This document shows, piece after piece, positions 1 to 9,782 of a stretch of 64,000 nucleotides of DNA. A model generated the notes under the pieces. That model saw nothing but the letters and a program-made list of their open reading frames with translations. It searched no databases and was not told the origin of the DNA. Numbering within the stretch: the first letter of the stretch is position 1; every line of letters starts with the position of its first letter. Source of the DNA: JAYFNU01 sp964460755 (GTDB lineage Bacteria > Bacillota > Clostridia > Oscillospirales > Ruminococcaceae); NCBI GenBank assembly GCA_964460755.1, contig CAYWQL010000007.1:14264-78263 (forward strand). Direction: 5' to 3'. Both the position numbers and the translations under genes were made by a program.

Positions 1-304
1 GGGCCCCGACCATTCCTGCAGCCTTGAACCCAGCGAGCTCAAAGCCATGGTAAGCGCGATAAGAAATATCGAAAAGGCACTCGGCAGCGGCGAAAAAGCC
101 CCAAGCCTTTCAGAAACCAAAAATATGGATATCGCGCGAAAAAGCATTGTCGCCGCGCGCAATATAAAAGCGGGCGAGGTTTTCTCGGAAGAAAATCTCG
201 ACGTCAAACGCCCCGGAAACGGGATTTCGCCGATAAAGTGGTTCGACGTAATAGGAAAAACCGCGAGCAGGGATTTCGTCGCGGACGAGCTTATCGAGCT
301 ATAA
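1..304 (+). CDS. neuB: NeuB/LegI-type nonulosonic acid synthase, C-terminal end (partial)
   Basis: The reading frame is open from base 2 and its 5' part lies outside the window. The first visible residues, GPDHSCSLEPSEL, match the GPDHxxSLEPxEL region at the end of the NeuB TIM barrel. The rest, roughly 70 residues from ARKSIVAARNIKAGEVFSEE to the stop, is the SAF (antifreeze-like) domain that caps the active site of the partner subunit in the dimer. The family condenses phosphoenolpyruvate with ManNAc or a 2,4-diacetamido hexose to give sialic, legionaminic or pseudaminic acid in the cytoplasm. The next gene starts 17 bases later, so this is the end of a glycan operon. The substrate cannot be read from the fragment. 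LegI is inferred because leg-type genes lie 25-34 kb away. Confidence 0.88.
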   Translation, partial: GPDHSCSLEPSELKAMVSAIRNIEKALGSGEKAPSLSETKNMDIARKSIVAARNIKAGEVFSEENLDVKRPGNGISPIKWFDVIGKTASRDFVADELIEL

Positions 305-321
305 ATGTAAAAGAGGCGCTT

Positions 322-2433
322 ATGAAAAAGGGCATATCTTCAAAAACTAAAAATTTATTGATTTTCTCCGCCGCCCTGCTTGTCGTCGCGGTCGTCCTTG
401 AGCTTTTATTCGTCGGCATAAGCAATCGGCATGACGAAAGCGATTATGTCCTTTCGTCGGTCGGCGCAAGCTCCTTCACCTCGTGGGAGTTTGAAGACAA
501 AGGAAACGGCAATTATTATGCACTTGCTTACAATTCCTACCTCACCGCCGACGACCTCGGAGGTGCGCGCGCGGATAAAATCGAGGTTTTCCTTTCCCGA
601 ACCACTTCCGACTCGACCGAAACGGTTATCTACTATACGGGCAAGGTCAACGGGATTTACGGCGAATTTATCGCTCCGCTCACGCTGGAGCGCGAGGGCG
701 TTTATGTCGGATACCTCGGCGCGGACAGTCTCGACAGGATAAGAATTTACCCCACCGAAATCGTTCACTCAACCATAACCTTCGACGGCGTCGTCATTAA
801 TCCCGACGTTTCCGTCGCCTCTTTTTCGGTGGCTCGAATTATACTTTGGGGAATGCTGTGCGCTATGTTATACAGTTTGTATATTATAATTCGCTTTTTT
901 GCCTTTAAAAAAGGGGAACGGCCTAACCTATGGCTTATAATATACTTCTGTCTTGGCGGAGCGCTTATGCTTGCCTCTTATGAGGGAACGCGAATGTTTA
1001 CCTCTGTGCGCGGACTTGAGGGGATAATTCTCCCGGTAGTGTTCGTTTTATTCTCATTGCTTTATGCCGCGCTTTGGTTTATCGCGGTTCGGCTTCGCGA
1101 GCCGCACAAGAAGCTTTGCGCCGCTGTCGCGGTGCTGGGCGTTATGTTCACCTTCGCGCTGTCTCCCCTTCAAGCGCCCGACGAACAAAACCATTTTCTT
1201 CGCGCCTATGCCATTTCGGGCGGACAGCTTAACTTCGAGTTCAACTATGAATATCCCGGCGACGTCCAGCTTCTCTTTGATTCCTTTAAGGGTCAGTTTT
1301 ATTTAGAAAAGCACGAAAAGGGCTTGGCGACGACGATTTCTCAAATATCTATGCTTTTAACTACCGACGCAACAAGCTACAAAAGCGACTACTGTCATTC
1401 CGATATTCAGCTTCTTCTTCCGTATATCCCCGCCGCGATTGGAATAGGAATTGTTCGCCTTGTGGGCGGAAACGCGCTTTTCTGCCTTTACGCTGCGCGG
1501 CTTATGAACGTGGCGGTCTTCGCGATATGCGCCTACCTTGCGCTCAAAAACGCGGCGCGATACCGCGGGGCGATTATACTCGCCGCCCTTTTGCCCCTAA
1601 CTCTTTTTATGGCGGCGACGACGTCGTATGACTCTATGTTCCTTTCGGCATTCATACTGATGTTCGGACTGATATGCAAAAACAATTTTCGACAATGGGA
1701 TTTGCTCGCGGTCGTCGCGCTTTTCAGCGTTATGATTTCAATAAAACCGATATACTTCCCGCTCGCCTTTCTTATTCTCACTATACCCAAATCGGAATAC
1801 AAGCCGAAGACGAACAAAATTTCGGCATTGCTTCTGATTTTAGGCTTCGGCGCGATAGTTTATCTCGGTTCTCTTATTTACGCCGACCTCTTTGCCAGCA
1901 ACATTCCCCCAACCGTCTATCTTGACGGCGTGGACAAGCTTTCTCAGATTAAGTACGTTCTTTCGAACCCCGTGCGATACGCCATGGTTATGGTGGTCGA
2001 CGGCTACTTGAACTCCTTTTATCTCAACACCTTCGGCGACCTCGGCGCGCTCGACGTGCATTGTATTCTTACCAACCTTCTTTCGCCCGTGCTTGTCGTC
2101 GTCGTTGCGGCGCTTTATGCCGACACGGCGAAACGATACAAAAAAAGCGACGCCGTAATTTTTTCTGTTATAACGGTTGCGAGCTATGCTATAATTGTGA
2201 CAGGCTTTTACGCGATGTGGTCGACCCTTGGTTCAACTTCAATTCTGGGCGTTCAATCGCGGTATTTTATCACCCTCGTTCCGCTTCTGGCGGCGCTTAT
2301 TTCAAAGGCGCTTTCCAAGGCGATAAGCTTTAATCTTGGCGACCGCTCTCGCGATAACGCAACCATCGCCATATGCGGGGGACTTTCCTTCGTCGCGGCA
2401 TTTGAGATGTTCGCGAGATATTTCTTAATGTAG
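322..2433 (+). CDS. DUF2142 family polytopic membrane protein (GT-C-like)
   Basis: About 703 residues with one N-terminal membrane segment, an extracytoplasmic region of about 150 residues, then about 12 further membrane segments. The signature LQAPDEQNHFLRAY, following the second block of helices, is the acidic first-loop motif of DUF2142 proteins, which resemble GT-C glycosyltransferases that use lipid-linked sugars. The ATG at 322 is preferred over an upstream GTG at 238 because the longer version would overlap the neuB end and add a charged non-membrane stretch. It sits between neuB and another large membrane protein, so a role in assembling or decorating a surface glycan is inferred. The donor and acceptor are unknown. 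Confidence 0.82.
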   Translation: MKKGISSKTKNLLIFSAALLVVAVVLELLFVGISNRHDESDYVLSSVGASSFTSWEFEDKGNGNYYALAYNSYLTADDLGGARADKIEVFLSRTTSDSTETVIYYTGKVNGIYGEFIAPLTLEREGVYVGYLGADSLDRIRIYPTEIVHSTITFDGVVINPDVSVASFSVARIILWGMLCAMLYSLYIIIRFFAFKKGERPNLWLIIYFCLGGALMLASYEGTRMFTSVRGLEGIILPVVFVLFSLLYAALWFIAVRLREPHKKLCAAVAVLGVMFTFALSPLQAPDEQNHFLRAYAISGGQLNFEFNYEYPGDVQLLFDSFKGQFYLEKHEKGLATTISQISMLLTTDATSYKSDYCHSDIQLLLPYIPAAIGIGIVRLVGGNALFCLYAARLMNVAVFAICAYLALKNAARYRGAIILAALLPLTLFMAATTSYDSMFLSAFILMFGLICKNNFRQWDLLAVVALFSVMISIKPIYFPLAFLILTIPKSEYKPKTNKISALLLILGFGAIVYLGSLIYADLFASNIPPTVYLDGVDKLSQIKYVLSNPVRYAMVMVVDGYLNSFYLNTFGDLGALDVHCILTNLLSPVLVVVVAALYADTAKRYKKSDAVIFSVITVASYAIIVTGFYAMWSTLGSTSILGVQSRYFITLVPLLAALISKALSKAISFNLGDRSRDNATIAICGGLSFVAAFEMFARYFLM

Positions 2434-2452
2434 CAAAAGGAGAACCATCAAA

Positions 2453-4435
2453 ATGAGTTTTTTCATAAGTCTCGCCGCGATTGTGGCGATATGCTTGTTT
2501 GTAACCGTACGATTTAAAGCCAACAGCGCATGGACTCCGTTTTTTGTTGTCGCGTTCATAACACTTTTCTCGTGTTATCTCGGAACGCTCAATCTTCTTG
2601 TTCCCGCGATATACCTTGTGCTTGCCTTTGCGGTGTTTTCGCTCGTTTACGTCTTTATACTTAAGCGAAAGGACTTGAAGGCTAACCTTCTTTCCTTTCT
2701 TTCGCCGGGAATGGTGTTTTTTATCGCGTCGAGCATATTTTTCTTTTTTGCGCTTCAAAAGGAAAACGCCGCGTTCAGCGTTTGGGACGAGTTCTCGTTC
2801 TGGGGCACGGCCGCGAAAAACGTTTTCGCGCACCGACAGCTTTATACCCTTTTCGAAAGCAGTATGATAAATATCTCCTATCCGCCTGTTCTGCCGGTTT
2901 TCAGCTTCTTTATGCAGTTCTTCGGCGGCGCGTTTTCCGAATATATGGTCTACGTCGCCTATGCCGTTATTGAAATGGCGGTTGTGACAATTCTTTTTTC
3001 ACGCATACGCTGGAAGAACCCAGTCGCGATAGTCGTCGTCGCCTTTTTTGCCCTCGCGGGAATATACAGCTTCTGGTGGGGCTTCGAAGGTCTGATTGCT
3101 TATTGCACAAGCTATGCCGACTACATACTCGGCTTTGTCTTCGCCGCGCCGCTGCTGATTTATTTTTCAAGCGACGATAAAAGTCTTATTAAATATTTGG
3201 GCGTTCTCCTGGGGCTTATGCTGCTTCCGCTGACTAAGGATATCGGCTTTGCATTTGGGCTTATCGCGTCGGTCGTCATCGCCGCGGATATGGTTCTTGC
3301 GAACAACTATCCAAGCGAACGGGTTTTTAAAAGTGAAAACAAATGGCTTCGTCTTGTCTATCCCGCCGCTCTGTTTATCGCGGTCATCGCAAGCTACTTT
3401 ATTTGGACCCTTCACTTTAACGCCGTGACCGAGCTTTCACGCGTAGAGGTGTCTTACAGCTACTCCATTTTTGATATGCTTCGCGGAAAAGACGATTATT
3501 TCAACCAAATAATTCACAAGATGTTTACCGTTATAAGCACGAAACAGCTCGTCACCTTCGGAACAATAAACGTTATGCTTGTCGTTTTCTTCATCGTTCC
3601 GATAATCGTATCCCTCTTCACAAAATCAAAGCGCCAGATACTCCGAACCCTGCTTTTCAGCTTTCTTATGCTTTGCGGCTTCTTGCTGTACAGCGTTTTT
3701 CAGTCATATTTATACACCGCGATTTTCGTTCATACCGAAAGCCATGACCTTATCTCATATACAAGATATATGTCAAGCTACGCGATAGGCTGGTTCTTCA
3801 TTATGACGGGCGTATGTCTGTTTGATATAACCAAGCCCTTCTTCAAACGGCTTTCCCTCTCGCTCGGCGTCGCGGTCTGCGCGGTTTTACTTTCGGCGCA
3901 CTTCTATTTTTGCAACGTGCATCCCGACCAATATGTATTTACAAGCGAAAAGGTTATCTGCGGTCCGAACGAAATGCGCCGAAGAATGTCGGATATAACG
4001 AACAAATTTGACGGCTATTTAACCTCCGACGACAAGATATACTTTATTGCTCAGAATTCGGACGGCGGAGAATGGTTCATCTTTAACTATCAAGCCCAGC
4101 CCGCCTATACCGTCAAAACTCTCGGCGGGGGCAACTTCGTTTCGCTCGACACGCCGAAAGAGGATATGGTCGGCACCTACAACGTATATGCCGACAAAAA
4201 GATTTTCACCGATTATATCCGTGAACAGGGCATTGATTATGTATATATTTTTGTTCTTGACGACTACTTTATTTCCGAATTCAGCGATATGTTTGAGGAT
4301 AAGCTCGTAACCTATTTTGACAACTCAAGCGGTCTTTATATGGTCGTCGATAAGGGCGCGGATTTAGTTTCCTTCGTGCCCGTTCCAACCGGTATGGCAA
4401 TCGAAAACCTTAAAGCCGAATACGGCGTTGATTAA
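2453..4435 (+). CDS. Large polytopic membrane protein, putative GT-C glycosyltransferase
   Basis: 660 residues with about 11-12 predicted membrane segments over the first 480 residues and a soluble C-terminal region of about 170 residues. A WDEFSFWGTAAKNVF stretch near residues 107-121 lies in an early extracytoplasmic loop, where GT-C enzymes of the PMT/ArnT type (family 39) keep an acidic WDE-like motif. That resemblance is the only functional clue. The AAGGAG ribosome site at 2438-2443 fits the ATG at 2453. It follows the DUF2142 gene by 19 bases and is followed by a terminator, so it closes the neuB operon. Transfer of a sugar to a surface glycan or protein is inferred; no family could be named firmly. 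Confidence 0.72.
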   Translation: MSFFISLAAIVAICLFVTVRFKANSAWTPFFVVAFITLFSCYLGTLNLLVPAIYLVLAFAVFSLVYVFILKRKDLKANLLSFLSPGMVFFIASSIFFFFALQKENAAFSVWDEFSFWGTAAKNVFAHRQLYTLFESSMINISYPPVLPVFSFFMQFFGGAFSEYMVYVAYAVIEMAVVTILFSRIRWKNPVAIVVVAFFALAGIYSFWWGFEGLIAYCTSYADYILGFVFAAPLLIYFSSDDKSLIKYLGVLLGLMLLPLTKDIGFAFGLIASVVIAADMVLANNYPSERVFKSENKWLRLVYPAALFIAVIASYFIWTLHFNAVTELSRVEVSYSYSIFDMLRGKDDYFNQIIHKMFTVISTKQLVTFGTINVMLVVFFIVPIIVSLFTKSKRQILRTLLFSFLMLCGFLLYSVFQSYLYTAIFVHTESHDLISYTRYMSSYAIGWFFIMTGVCLFDITKPFFKRLSLSLGVAVCAVLLSAHFYFCNVHPDQYVFTSEKVICGPNEMRRRMSDITNKFDGYLTSDDKIYFIAQNSDGGEWFIFNYQAQPAYTVKTLGGGNFVSLDTPKEDMVGTYNVYADKKIFTDYIREQGIDYVYIFVLDDYFISEFSDMFEDKLVTYFDNSSGLYMVVDKGADLVSFVPVPTGMAIENLKAEYGVD

Positions 4436-4445
4436 GCAAAAGTTT

Positions 4446-4471
4446 AAAGAGTCTCCCAAGGGAGGCTCTTT
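4446..4471 (+). terminator. Rho-independent terminator after the neuB operon
   Basis: Inverted repeat AAAGAG-t-CTCCC with GGGAG-g-CTCTTT around an AA loop, starting 10 bases after the stop at 4435 and running into TATTTG. It ends the plus-strand unit that begins with neuB. Confidence 0.75.
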
Positions 4472-4631
4472 ATTTGCGCTTTGGAGAATGACGCTTAGGT
4501 TGTGCTTTTCCTACAATATATCAATACGCCGAACTCCTTAAGCTTACGGCGCGGCTCGTTCTCTGCCGTCATATTCGCCGTCCTTTTTGAATATGCTTTA
4601 TTATCACATTTCGCGAAAGGGCATATGCAAA

Positions 4632-4877
4632 ATGAAGGACACCTGTGAGCGGGCGGTTATGCTCGCGCAGTACATAACCGAAACGGGCGACACCGTTCGC
4701 GGCGCGGCAAAAAAGTATATGATTAGTAAATCTACCGTACATAACGACGTCGCTAAGCGGCTTCGACGGATTAACCCCACGCTGTGGAAAGCGTGCAACA
4801 ACGTGCTTCAGTTCAACAAGGACGAGCGGCATATCCGCGGCGGCATAGCAACTAAAAGGAAATACGAAAGCCTTTAA
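4632..4877 (+). CDS. spoIIID: Stage III sporulation transcriptional regulator SpoIIID
   Basis: The 81-residue protein matches SpoIIID in length and order: an N-terminal helix, the helix-turn-helix VRGAAKKYMISKSTVHNDVA, the RLRRINP segment, and a basic C-terminal RHIRGGIATKRKY. The family acts in the mother cell during sporulation, activating sigK and repressing early sigma-E genes. I chose ATG 4632 because it has GAAAGGG about 10 bases upstream and gives the normal family length; the in-frame ATG at 4587 would add 15 poorly fitting residues. No sporulation genes adjoin it, although the next plus-strand gene encodes a membrane protein that could share its readthrough. This gene is the best sign that the host forms endospores. 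Confidence 0.95.
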   Translation: MKDTCERAVMLAQYITETGDTVRGAAKKYMISKSTVHNDVAKRLRRINPTLWKACNNVLQFNKDERHIRGGIATKRKYESL

Positions 4878-4940
4878 GTGTATTCTTTTTTTCGTCTTGT
4901 TGTGATAAAATATAGGTATCAACTAAGCGGAGGCGATTTT

Positions 4941-5432
4941 TTGAAGACATTAAAAAAAATTGTATATGTTATTCTTCAATGCACCTGGGGGCTTCCTCAA
5001 ACGCTCTTGGGCTTATTGGTATTTCTTCTTAATCTTAAGCACCCACACAAGATTTTCGGGAAAAGCATACTCACGCTGTGGCCGAGCTTTTGCGGTGTTT
5101 CGCTTGGGCTATTCATTTTTTCGAGCGCGGAGGACGGCGACATCTCACGTTCGCTTTCCCGCGGCGGACGTAAGGACGACGCTAATACAGCGACCGTCTG
5201 CGACAGAATGACGGTTCACGAATACGGTCACACCTTTCAATCGCTTATTCTCGGGCCCTTGTATCTTTTTGTCATCGGCATACCATCTATGGTTTGGGGA
5301 AGCCTTCCCTATTTCAGAAAGCTTCGTGATAAAAAGGGCTTGGGATATGACGCGTGCTATACCGAACGGTGGGCGGACGAGCTTGGAGAAAAGGCTACGG
5401 GTCGGCGCTCCATTCGTGATTTCCATTTTTGA
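4941..5432 (+). CDS. Small membrane protein with HEYGH and ERWAD metalloprotease-like motifs
   Basis: 163 residues from a TTG start, chosen because GCGGAGG lies 7 bases upstream; the in-frame ATG at 4878 has no ribosome site. Two membrane segments lie in the first 60 residues and a third follows HEYGHTFQ (93-97 for HEYGH). The C-terminal region has YTERWADELG (ERWAD at 142-146). HExxH plus a downstream ExxxD is the ligand pattern of gluzincin metallopeptidases, so a zinc site is plausible, but the protein is much shorter than known peptidases and no assigned family was recognised beyond conserved hypothetical proteins with HEYGH-x-Q-S. It is 63 bases after spoIIID and ends at a strong bidirectional terminator. 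Function unknown. Confidence 0.72.
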   Translation: MKTLKKIVYVILQCTWGLPQTLLGLLVFLLNLKHPHKIFGKSILTLWPSFCGVSLGLFIFSSAEDGDISRSLSRGGRKDDANTATVCDRMTVHEYGHTFQSLILGPLYLFVIGIPSMVWGSLPYFRKLRDKKGLGYDACYTERWADELGEKATGRRSIRDFHF

Positions 5433-5444
5433 TAATATAAAAGC

Positions 5445-5470
5445 AGCGTCGCCCGCAAACGGGCGACGCT
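5445..5470. terminator. Bidirectional terminator between the HEYGH gene and the V-ATPase unit
   Basis: A perfect 11-bp stem (AGCGTCGCCCG with CGGGCGACGCT) around a CAAA loop, followed on plus by TTAAATTTTGTTTT and flanked on minus by T-rich sequence. It serves both convergent units. Confidence 0.88.
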
Positions 5471-5484
5471 TAAATTTTGTTTTG

Positions 5485-5958
5485 CTATAATATGCAGACC
5501 ATAATATATTCCTCGGCTTTTTCGTCCACGACGGAAAAGCCGACTTTTTTATACATTCCCACGGCGTAGTTCGCTTTTTGAACGGCGAGGGAGGCTTTTT
5601 CATATCCGTCGGCGCGAAGTCTTTCGAGCATCGCCCTCATCATTGCCGTACCCAAGCCGCCGCTTCGATATTCCTTATATAGCGAAATCGCAAACGACGG
5701 GGTTTCGTCGTCAACGTGTCCGTAATCGTTCATAATGCGCGTCCAAACCGCGCCGACCACCTTGCCGTCCACCACGGCGACGAGGGCTTTATCGCCCTTC
5801 TGTTCACCGAAGCCGTCGGTATAAAGCCGAAGCTCGGGCTCATTAATTATGTCTTTCGGCGGGGGCTCAACCCCTTCGGGAATAAAAATGGCCTCGTATA
5901 AAAAATTGCTTAAAAGCGGATACTCCGCTTTTTTTATTGCGCGTATGGTATAGTTCAT
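5485..5958 (-). CDS. GNAT family N-acetyltransferase
   Basis: 157 residues with the GNAT order: N-terminal strand YTIRAIKKAEYPLL, central strands ending in FAISLYKEYRSGGLGTAMM where the acetyl-CoA loop RSGGLGTA follows motif A, and the C-terminal YKKVGF element. An AAAGGAAG ribosome site precedes the start and the gene begins 12 bases after atpD ends, so it probably rides on the V-ATPase transcript. The acceptor substrate is not evident. Such genes often acetylate small amines or protein N-termini, and no role in the ATPase is implied. Confidence 0.85.
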   Translation of the reverse strand: MNYTIRAIKKAEYPLLSNFLYEAIFIPEGVEPPPKDIINEPELRLYTDGFGEQKGDKALVAVVDGKVVGAVWTRIMNDYGHVDDETPSFAISLYKEYRSGGLGTAMMRAMLERLRADGYEKASLAVQKANYAVGMYKKVGFSVVDEKAEEYIMVCIL

Positions 5959-5970
5959 AGGCTTCCTTTG

Positions 5971-6606
5971 TTATGCCTGCTGCTTTTGGAGCATATCCTT
6001 GACCTTCATAAGTCGGGTTTTGGTTCCGCGCTCGTTTTCCTCGAGCTTCATTGTTATATACTTTATGCTCTCTTCCATTTCGGGTATCATAACGTGCTCA
6101 AGGGCGTTGACGCGGCGACGGGTCTTTTCAATCTCGTTCGCAAGCATATTGCACGCCTTTTCTGTTTCGGCAAGCTCAATCAAAAGCGGAAGCAACTCCG
6201 CAAGGTCAAGCACCGCGCCGTCAAGCTCGCTCGAGGTGAACGCGAAGCCATATGGAAGCTCGCACGACTCGTTGCCGTCGGGGATAAGCTTTATTGTCGG
6301 AACATCGACGCTCATAATGTTGCGAAGCCCGGTTTCTATCTCGGCGTTACGCACAGGATAGATAAGCGCCTCTTCAACGGCGGCGTTGCCCATTTCGGCG
6401 CGCGCAACAGAAAAGCGTCCCATTGCGGCGGAAAGCTTTTGTTCGACCTCCTCGCGAAGCTCCTTGTTTCGGCGGATAATCTCTATGAAGCGGCGAACCA
6501 TTTCGTCGCGTTTGTCTTTTAAAAGCTTGTGCCCTCTCGCGGCGGTCTTCAGCCGCTTTTTAAGGCGGGTAAGCTCCATTCGCGTAGGGTTAATTTGTTT
6601 TGGCAT
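5971..6606 (-). CDS. atpD: V-type ATPase subunit D (central stalk)
   Basis: 211 residues, the usual length. It opens with INPTRMELTRLKKRLKTAARGHKLLKDKRDE (in pieces, the PTR-x-L-x-LKxRL and GHKLLKDK signatures of V/A-ATPase subunit D) and is otherwise an alpha-helical coiled coil. With F it forms the central rotor shaft that links the A3B3 head to the membrane ring. It begins 3 bases after atpB and is the last ATPase gene of the operon. Assignment is secure. Confidence 0.96.
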   Translation of the reverse strand: MPKQINPTRMELTRLKKRLKTAARGHKLLKDKRDEMVRRFIEIIRRNKELREEVEQKLSAAMGRFSVARAEMGNAAVEEALIYPVRNAEIETGLRNIMSVDVPTIKLIPDGNESCELPYGFAFTSSELDGAVLDLAELLPLLIELAETEKACNMLANEIEKTRRRVNALEHVMIPEMEESIKYITMKLEENERGTKTRLMKVKDMLQKQQA

Positions 6607-6609
6607 ACT

Positions 6610-8001
6610 TTATGCCTCCGTATTTTTTTCCTCAACGGGCCAATATTTGTCCAGATATTCGTCGCGAATACGTTTCATTTCGCTCCTTGGAAGTATCTTC
6701 AAAAGGCTCCACCCAAGGTCGAGGGTTTCCTCTATCGTGCGGTTAGTGTAGTAGCCCTGCGAAACGTACTGCTCCTCGAACTTGGTCGAAAACTCCGCGT
6801 ACAGCTTGTCGGTTGGGGTTAACGCCGCGTCGCCGAGAATAACCGCCAGCTCCTTGGCGTCCTTTCCTCTTGCGTAAGCCGAGAAAAGCTGATTCATCGT
6901 ATCCGAGTGGTCTTCACGGGTTTTCCCCTTGCCCGTTCCCTTATCCTTAAGTCGTGAAAGGGACGGAAGCACGTCGATAGGCGGGGTAAGTCCCTTGCGA
7001 TACAGCTCGCGGGAAAGAATAATCTGCCCTTCGGTGATATATCCCGTAAGGTCGGGTATCGGGTGGGTCTTGTCATCCTCGGGCATAGACAAAATCGGTA
7101 TTTGTGTTATCGAGCCCTTGTTGCCCTTAATACGTCCCGCTCTTTCATAGAGCGAGGCAAGGTCGGTATACATATATCCGGGATATCCGCGGCGTCCGGG
7201 TATTTCCTTTCTCGCCGCAGAAACTTCACGAAGCGCCTCTGCGTAGTTTGTGATATCGGTCAGAATAACGAGCACGTGCATTCCGAGCTCATACGCAAGA
7301 TATTCCGCGCAGGTTATTGCCATACGCGGCGTCGCTATACGCTCGACGGCTGGGTCGTTAGCGAGGTTCATAAACAGAACCGCGCGCTCGATTGCGCCAG
7401 TTTTTCTAAAATCGCTTATAAAGAAGTCGGCCTCCTCAAAGGTTATACCGATAGCGGCGAAAACAACCGCGAACTTCTCGTCGGATTTAAGCACCTTCGC
7501 CTGACGCGCTATCTGCGCGGCGAGTTGGGCGTGAGGAAGACCGGAGCCTGAAAAAACGGGAAGCTTTTGACCGCGGACAAGGGTATTAAGTCCGTCTATT
7601 GCCGAAACGCCCGTTTGAATAAACTCGGCGGGATAATCGCGCGCCGCGGGGTTAAGGGGCGAGCCGTTTATGTCAAGCTTTTCCTCAGGGATAATTTCCG
7701 CGCCGCCGTCAATGGGCTTGCCCATTCCGTCAAAAACTCGGCCAAGCATATCGCGGCTAACCGAAAGCTGTGTTCCATGTCCTAAAAAACGCGCCTTGCT
7801 TGTTACTATTTTAAGTCCCTGCGAGCTTTCAAAAAGCTGAACAAGCGCCTTGTCCCTGTTGATTTCAAGAACCTTTCCATATCGGATTTCGCCGTTCTCC
7901 TGTTCGATTTCGACAAGCTCGTCGTACTTTACGCCCTCGACGCCCTCGATTAACATAAGGGGCCCGACGACCTCGCGAATGGTTTTATATTCTTTACGCA
8001 T
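6610..8001 (-). CDS. atpB: V-type ATPase subunit B (non-catalytic head subunit)
   Basis: 463 residues, family length. The N-terminal barrel begins [20 protein letters not shown]. The P-loop position reads [13 protein letters not shown] rather than GxxxxGKT, as expected for the non-catalytic B subunit. The C-terminal region has the [17 protein letters not shown] stretch of bacterial and archaeal B subunits. It alternates with A in the cytoplasmic head. The start overlaps the end of atpA by 8 bases, which suggests coupled translation of the two head subunits. Confidence 0.97.
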   Translation of the reverse strand: MRKEYKTIREVVGPLMLIEGVEGVKYDELVEIEQENGEIRYGKVLEINRDKALVQLFESSQGLKIVTSKARFLGHGTQLSVSRDMLGRVFDGMGKPIDGGAEIIPEEKLDINGSPLNPAARDYPAEFIQTGVSAIDGLNTLVRGQKLPVFSGSGLPHAQLAAQIARQAKVLKSDEKFAVVFAAIGITFEEADFFISDFRKTGAIERAVLFMNLANDPAVERIATPRMAITCAEYLAYELGMHVLVILTDITNYAEALREVSAARKEIPGRRGYPGYMYTDLASLYERAGRIKGNKGSITQIPILSMPEDDKTHPIPDLTGYITEGQIILSRELYRKGLTPPIDVLPSLSRLKDKGTGKGKTREDHSDTMNQLFSAYARGKDAKELAVILGDAALTPTDKLYAEFSTKFEEQYVSQGYYTNRTIEETLDLGWSLLKILPRSEMKRIRDEYLDKYWPVEEKNTEA

Positions 8002-9781
8002 AATCGTCCTCGCCTCCCATAAGCTCCGCGAACTCGTCGTCCATCTCGCGGTTTATGTCCTGTATCTTTTCTTCAAATTCGTCCTCGACGATATACTTCA
8101 TACGTCCGACCTTTTCGATAACCTTCATCGCCGTAATCTTGCTGAACGCGACGTCCTTGTCGAGCGCCTCGTTCGCCTTCTCGTGCCAATGGATTATCGT
8201 TTTCAGCATTCCGTACTGTTTTTTCGGGGAGGTGTAGGTATCTATTTCGTGGAAGGCTATCTGGTGGAGATAGTCCTCACGGATGCTGCGCGCCGTTTCA
8301 AGCTTTAGTCTGTCCTTGAAGCCAAGCGCGTCGACGCCGACAAGACGGACAATTTCCTCAAGCTCCGACTCATCCTGAAGAAGCGTCATCGTTTCGGAAA
8401 CAAGGCTCGACCAGTCTTCGCCAACATTTCTGTCGTAATATTCGCCCATTGTGTCCTTATATAGCGAATAGCTCGTAAGCCAGTCTATCGCGGGGAAATG
8501 GCGTTTATAAGCAAGCTGTGCCGAAAGGCCCCAGAAGACCTTGACAATACGAAGGGTTCCCTGTGAAACAGGCTCGGAGGTGTCGCCGCCCGGGGGAGAA
8601 ACCGCGCCGATAGCGGTAATGGCGCCAACCCTTCTGTCCTTTCCAAGACAGTTGACTATGCCCGCTCTTTCATAGAACTCGGCAAGGCGGCTTGAAAGAT
8701 ACGCGGGGTATCCCTCTTCACCCGGCATTTCCTCAAGACGTCCGCTCATCTCACGAAGCGCTTCCGCCCAACGCGAGGTTGAGTCCGCCATAATAGCGAC
8801 CTTATAGCCCATATCGCGGAAATATTCCGCAATCGTAATTCCTGTATAAATCGAAGCCTCGCGCGCCGCGACAGGCATATCCGATGTGTTCGCGATAAGC
8901 ACCGTTCTTTTCATAAGCGGAAGCCCTGTGCGGGGGTCTTTAAGCTCGGGGAATTCCATAAGCACGTCGGTCATCTCGTTGCCGCGCTCACCGCAGCCTA
9001 TGTATACGATAATGTCGGCGTCCGCCCACTTGGCAAGCTGATGCTGCACGACCGTTTTGCCCGAACCGAACGGACCGGGAATAGCCGCGACACCGCCCTT
9101 TGAAATCGGGAACAGTGTGTCTATTGTTCTTTGACCCGTTATCATCGGCTCGTTTGGCGTAAGCTTTTCCAAAAACGGGCGGCCTCGTCTTACGGGCCAT
9201 TTTTGAAGCATCGGAAGCTCTTTTATTGTTCCGTCGTCCTGCTTCAATTTCGCGATGGTTTCCTCAATCGTCGCTTCACCGTCGAAAATCCATTCAAGCG
9301 TTCCCGAAGCGTTGGGGGGAACCATAATTTTTTGGGTAACCGCGGGGGTTTCCTCAACAGTGCCAAGCACGTCGCCCGCGCCGACCCTGTCGCCTAACTT
9401 GGCAACGGGAACAAATTTCCATTTTGCTTCGCGCGAAAGCTTCGGAACCTCTATTCCGCGGGTTATTCTATTTCCTACCTGCTCGTAAATGGTTTCGAGC
9501 GGACGCTGTATTCCGTCAAATATTCCCCCGATAAGTCCGGGAGCAAGCTCGACCGAAAGGGGCTCACCCGTCGAATAAACAGGCTCGCCGGGTCCAAGTC
9601 CCGCCGTTTCCTCGTAAACCTGAATTGACGCGCGGTCGTTTCTAAGCTCGATTATTTCACCGATAAGGCGCTTATCGCTGACGCGAACGACGTCGTACAT
9701 TTGGGCGTCCTTCATGCCCGACGCGACGATAAGCGGACCCGCTACCTTTTCAATTACGGCCGAAGTTTTTTCTTCAATCAT
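7994..9781 (-). CDS. atpA: V-type ATPase catalytic subunit A
   Basis: 595 residues from ATG 9781. The upstream in-frame ATG at 9823 lies inside atpF and adds unrelated residues, while GAGGAG precedes 9781 and its ATG overlaps the atpF stop (TAAAATG). The N-terminal barrel is followed by the A-specific non-homologous region (about 110-200), the Walker A motif GPFGSGKT, and the [20 protein letters not shown] segment in the nucleotide-binding domain. It hydrolyses ATP in the A3B3 head, or makes ATP when run in reverse, coupled to ion flow through subunits K and I. All expected catalytic motifs are present. Confidence 0.97.
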   Translation of the reverse strand: MIEEKTSAVIEKVAGPLIVASGMKDAQMYDVVRVSDKRLIGEIIELRNDRASIQVYEETAGLGPGEPVYSTGEPLSVELAPGLIGGIFDGIQRPLETIYEQVGNRITRGIEVPKLSREAKWKFVPVAKLGDRVGAGDVLGTVEETPAVTQKIMVPPNASGTLEWIFDGEATIEETIAKLKQDDGTIKELPMLQKWPVRRGRPFLEKLTPNEPMITGQRTIDTLFPISKGGVAAIPGPFGSGKTVVQHQLAKWADADIIVYIGCGERGNEMTDVLMEFPELKDPRTGLPLMKRTVLIANTSDMPVAAREASIYTGITIAEYFRDMGYKVAIMADSTSRWAEALREMSGRLEEMPGEEGYPAYLSSRLAEFYERAGIVNCLGKDRRVGAITAIGAVSPPGGDTSEPVSQGTLRIVKVFWGLSAQLAYKRHFPAIDWLTSYSLYKDTMGEYYDRNVGEDWSSLVSETMTLLQDESELEEIVRLVGVDALGFKDRLKLETARSIREDYLHQIAFHEIDTYTSPKKQYGMLKTIIHWHEKANEALDKDVAFSKITAMKVIEKVGRMKYIVEDEFEEKIQDINREMDDEFAELMGGEDDYA

Positions 9782-9782
9782 T

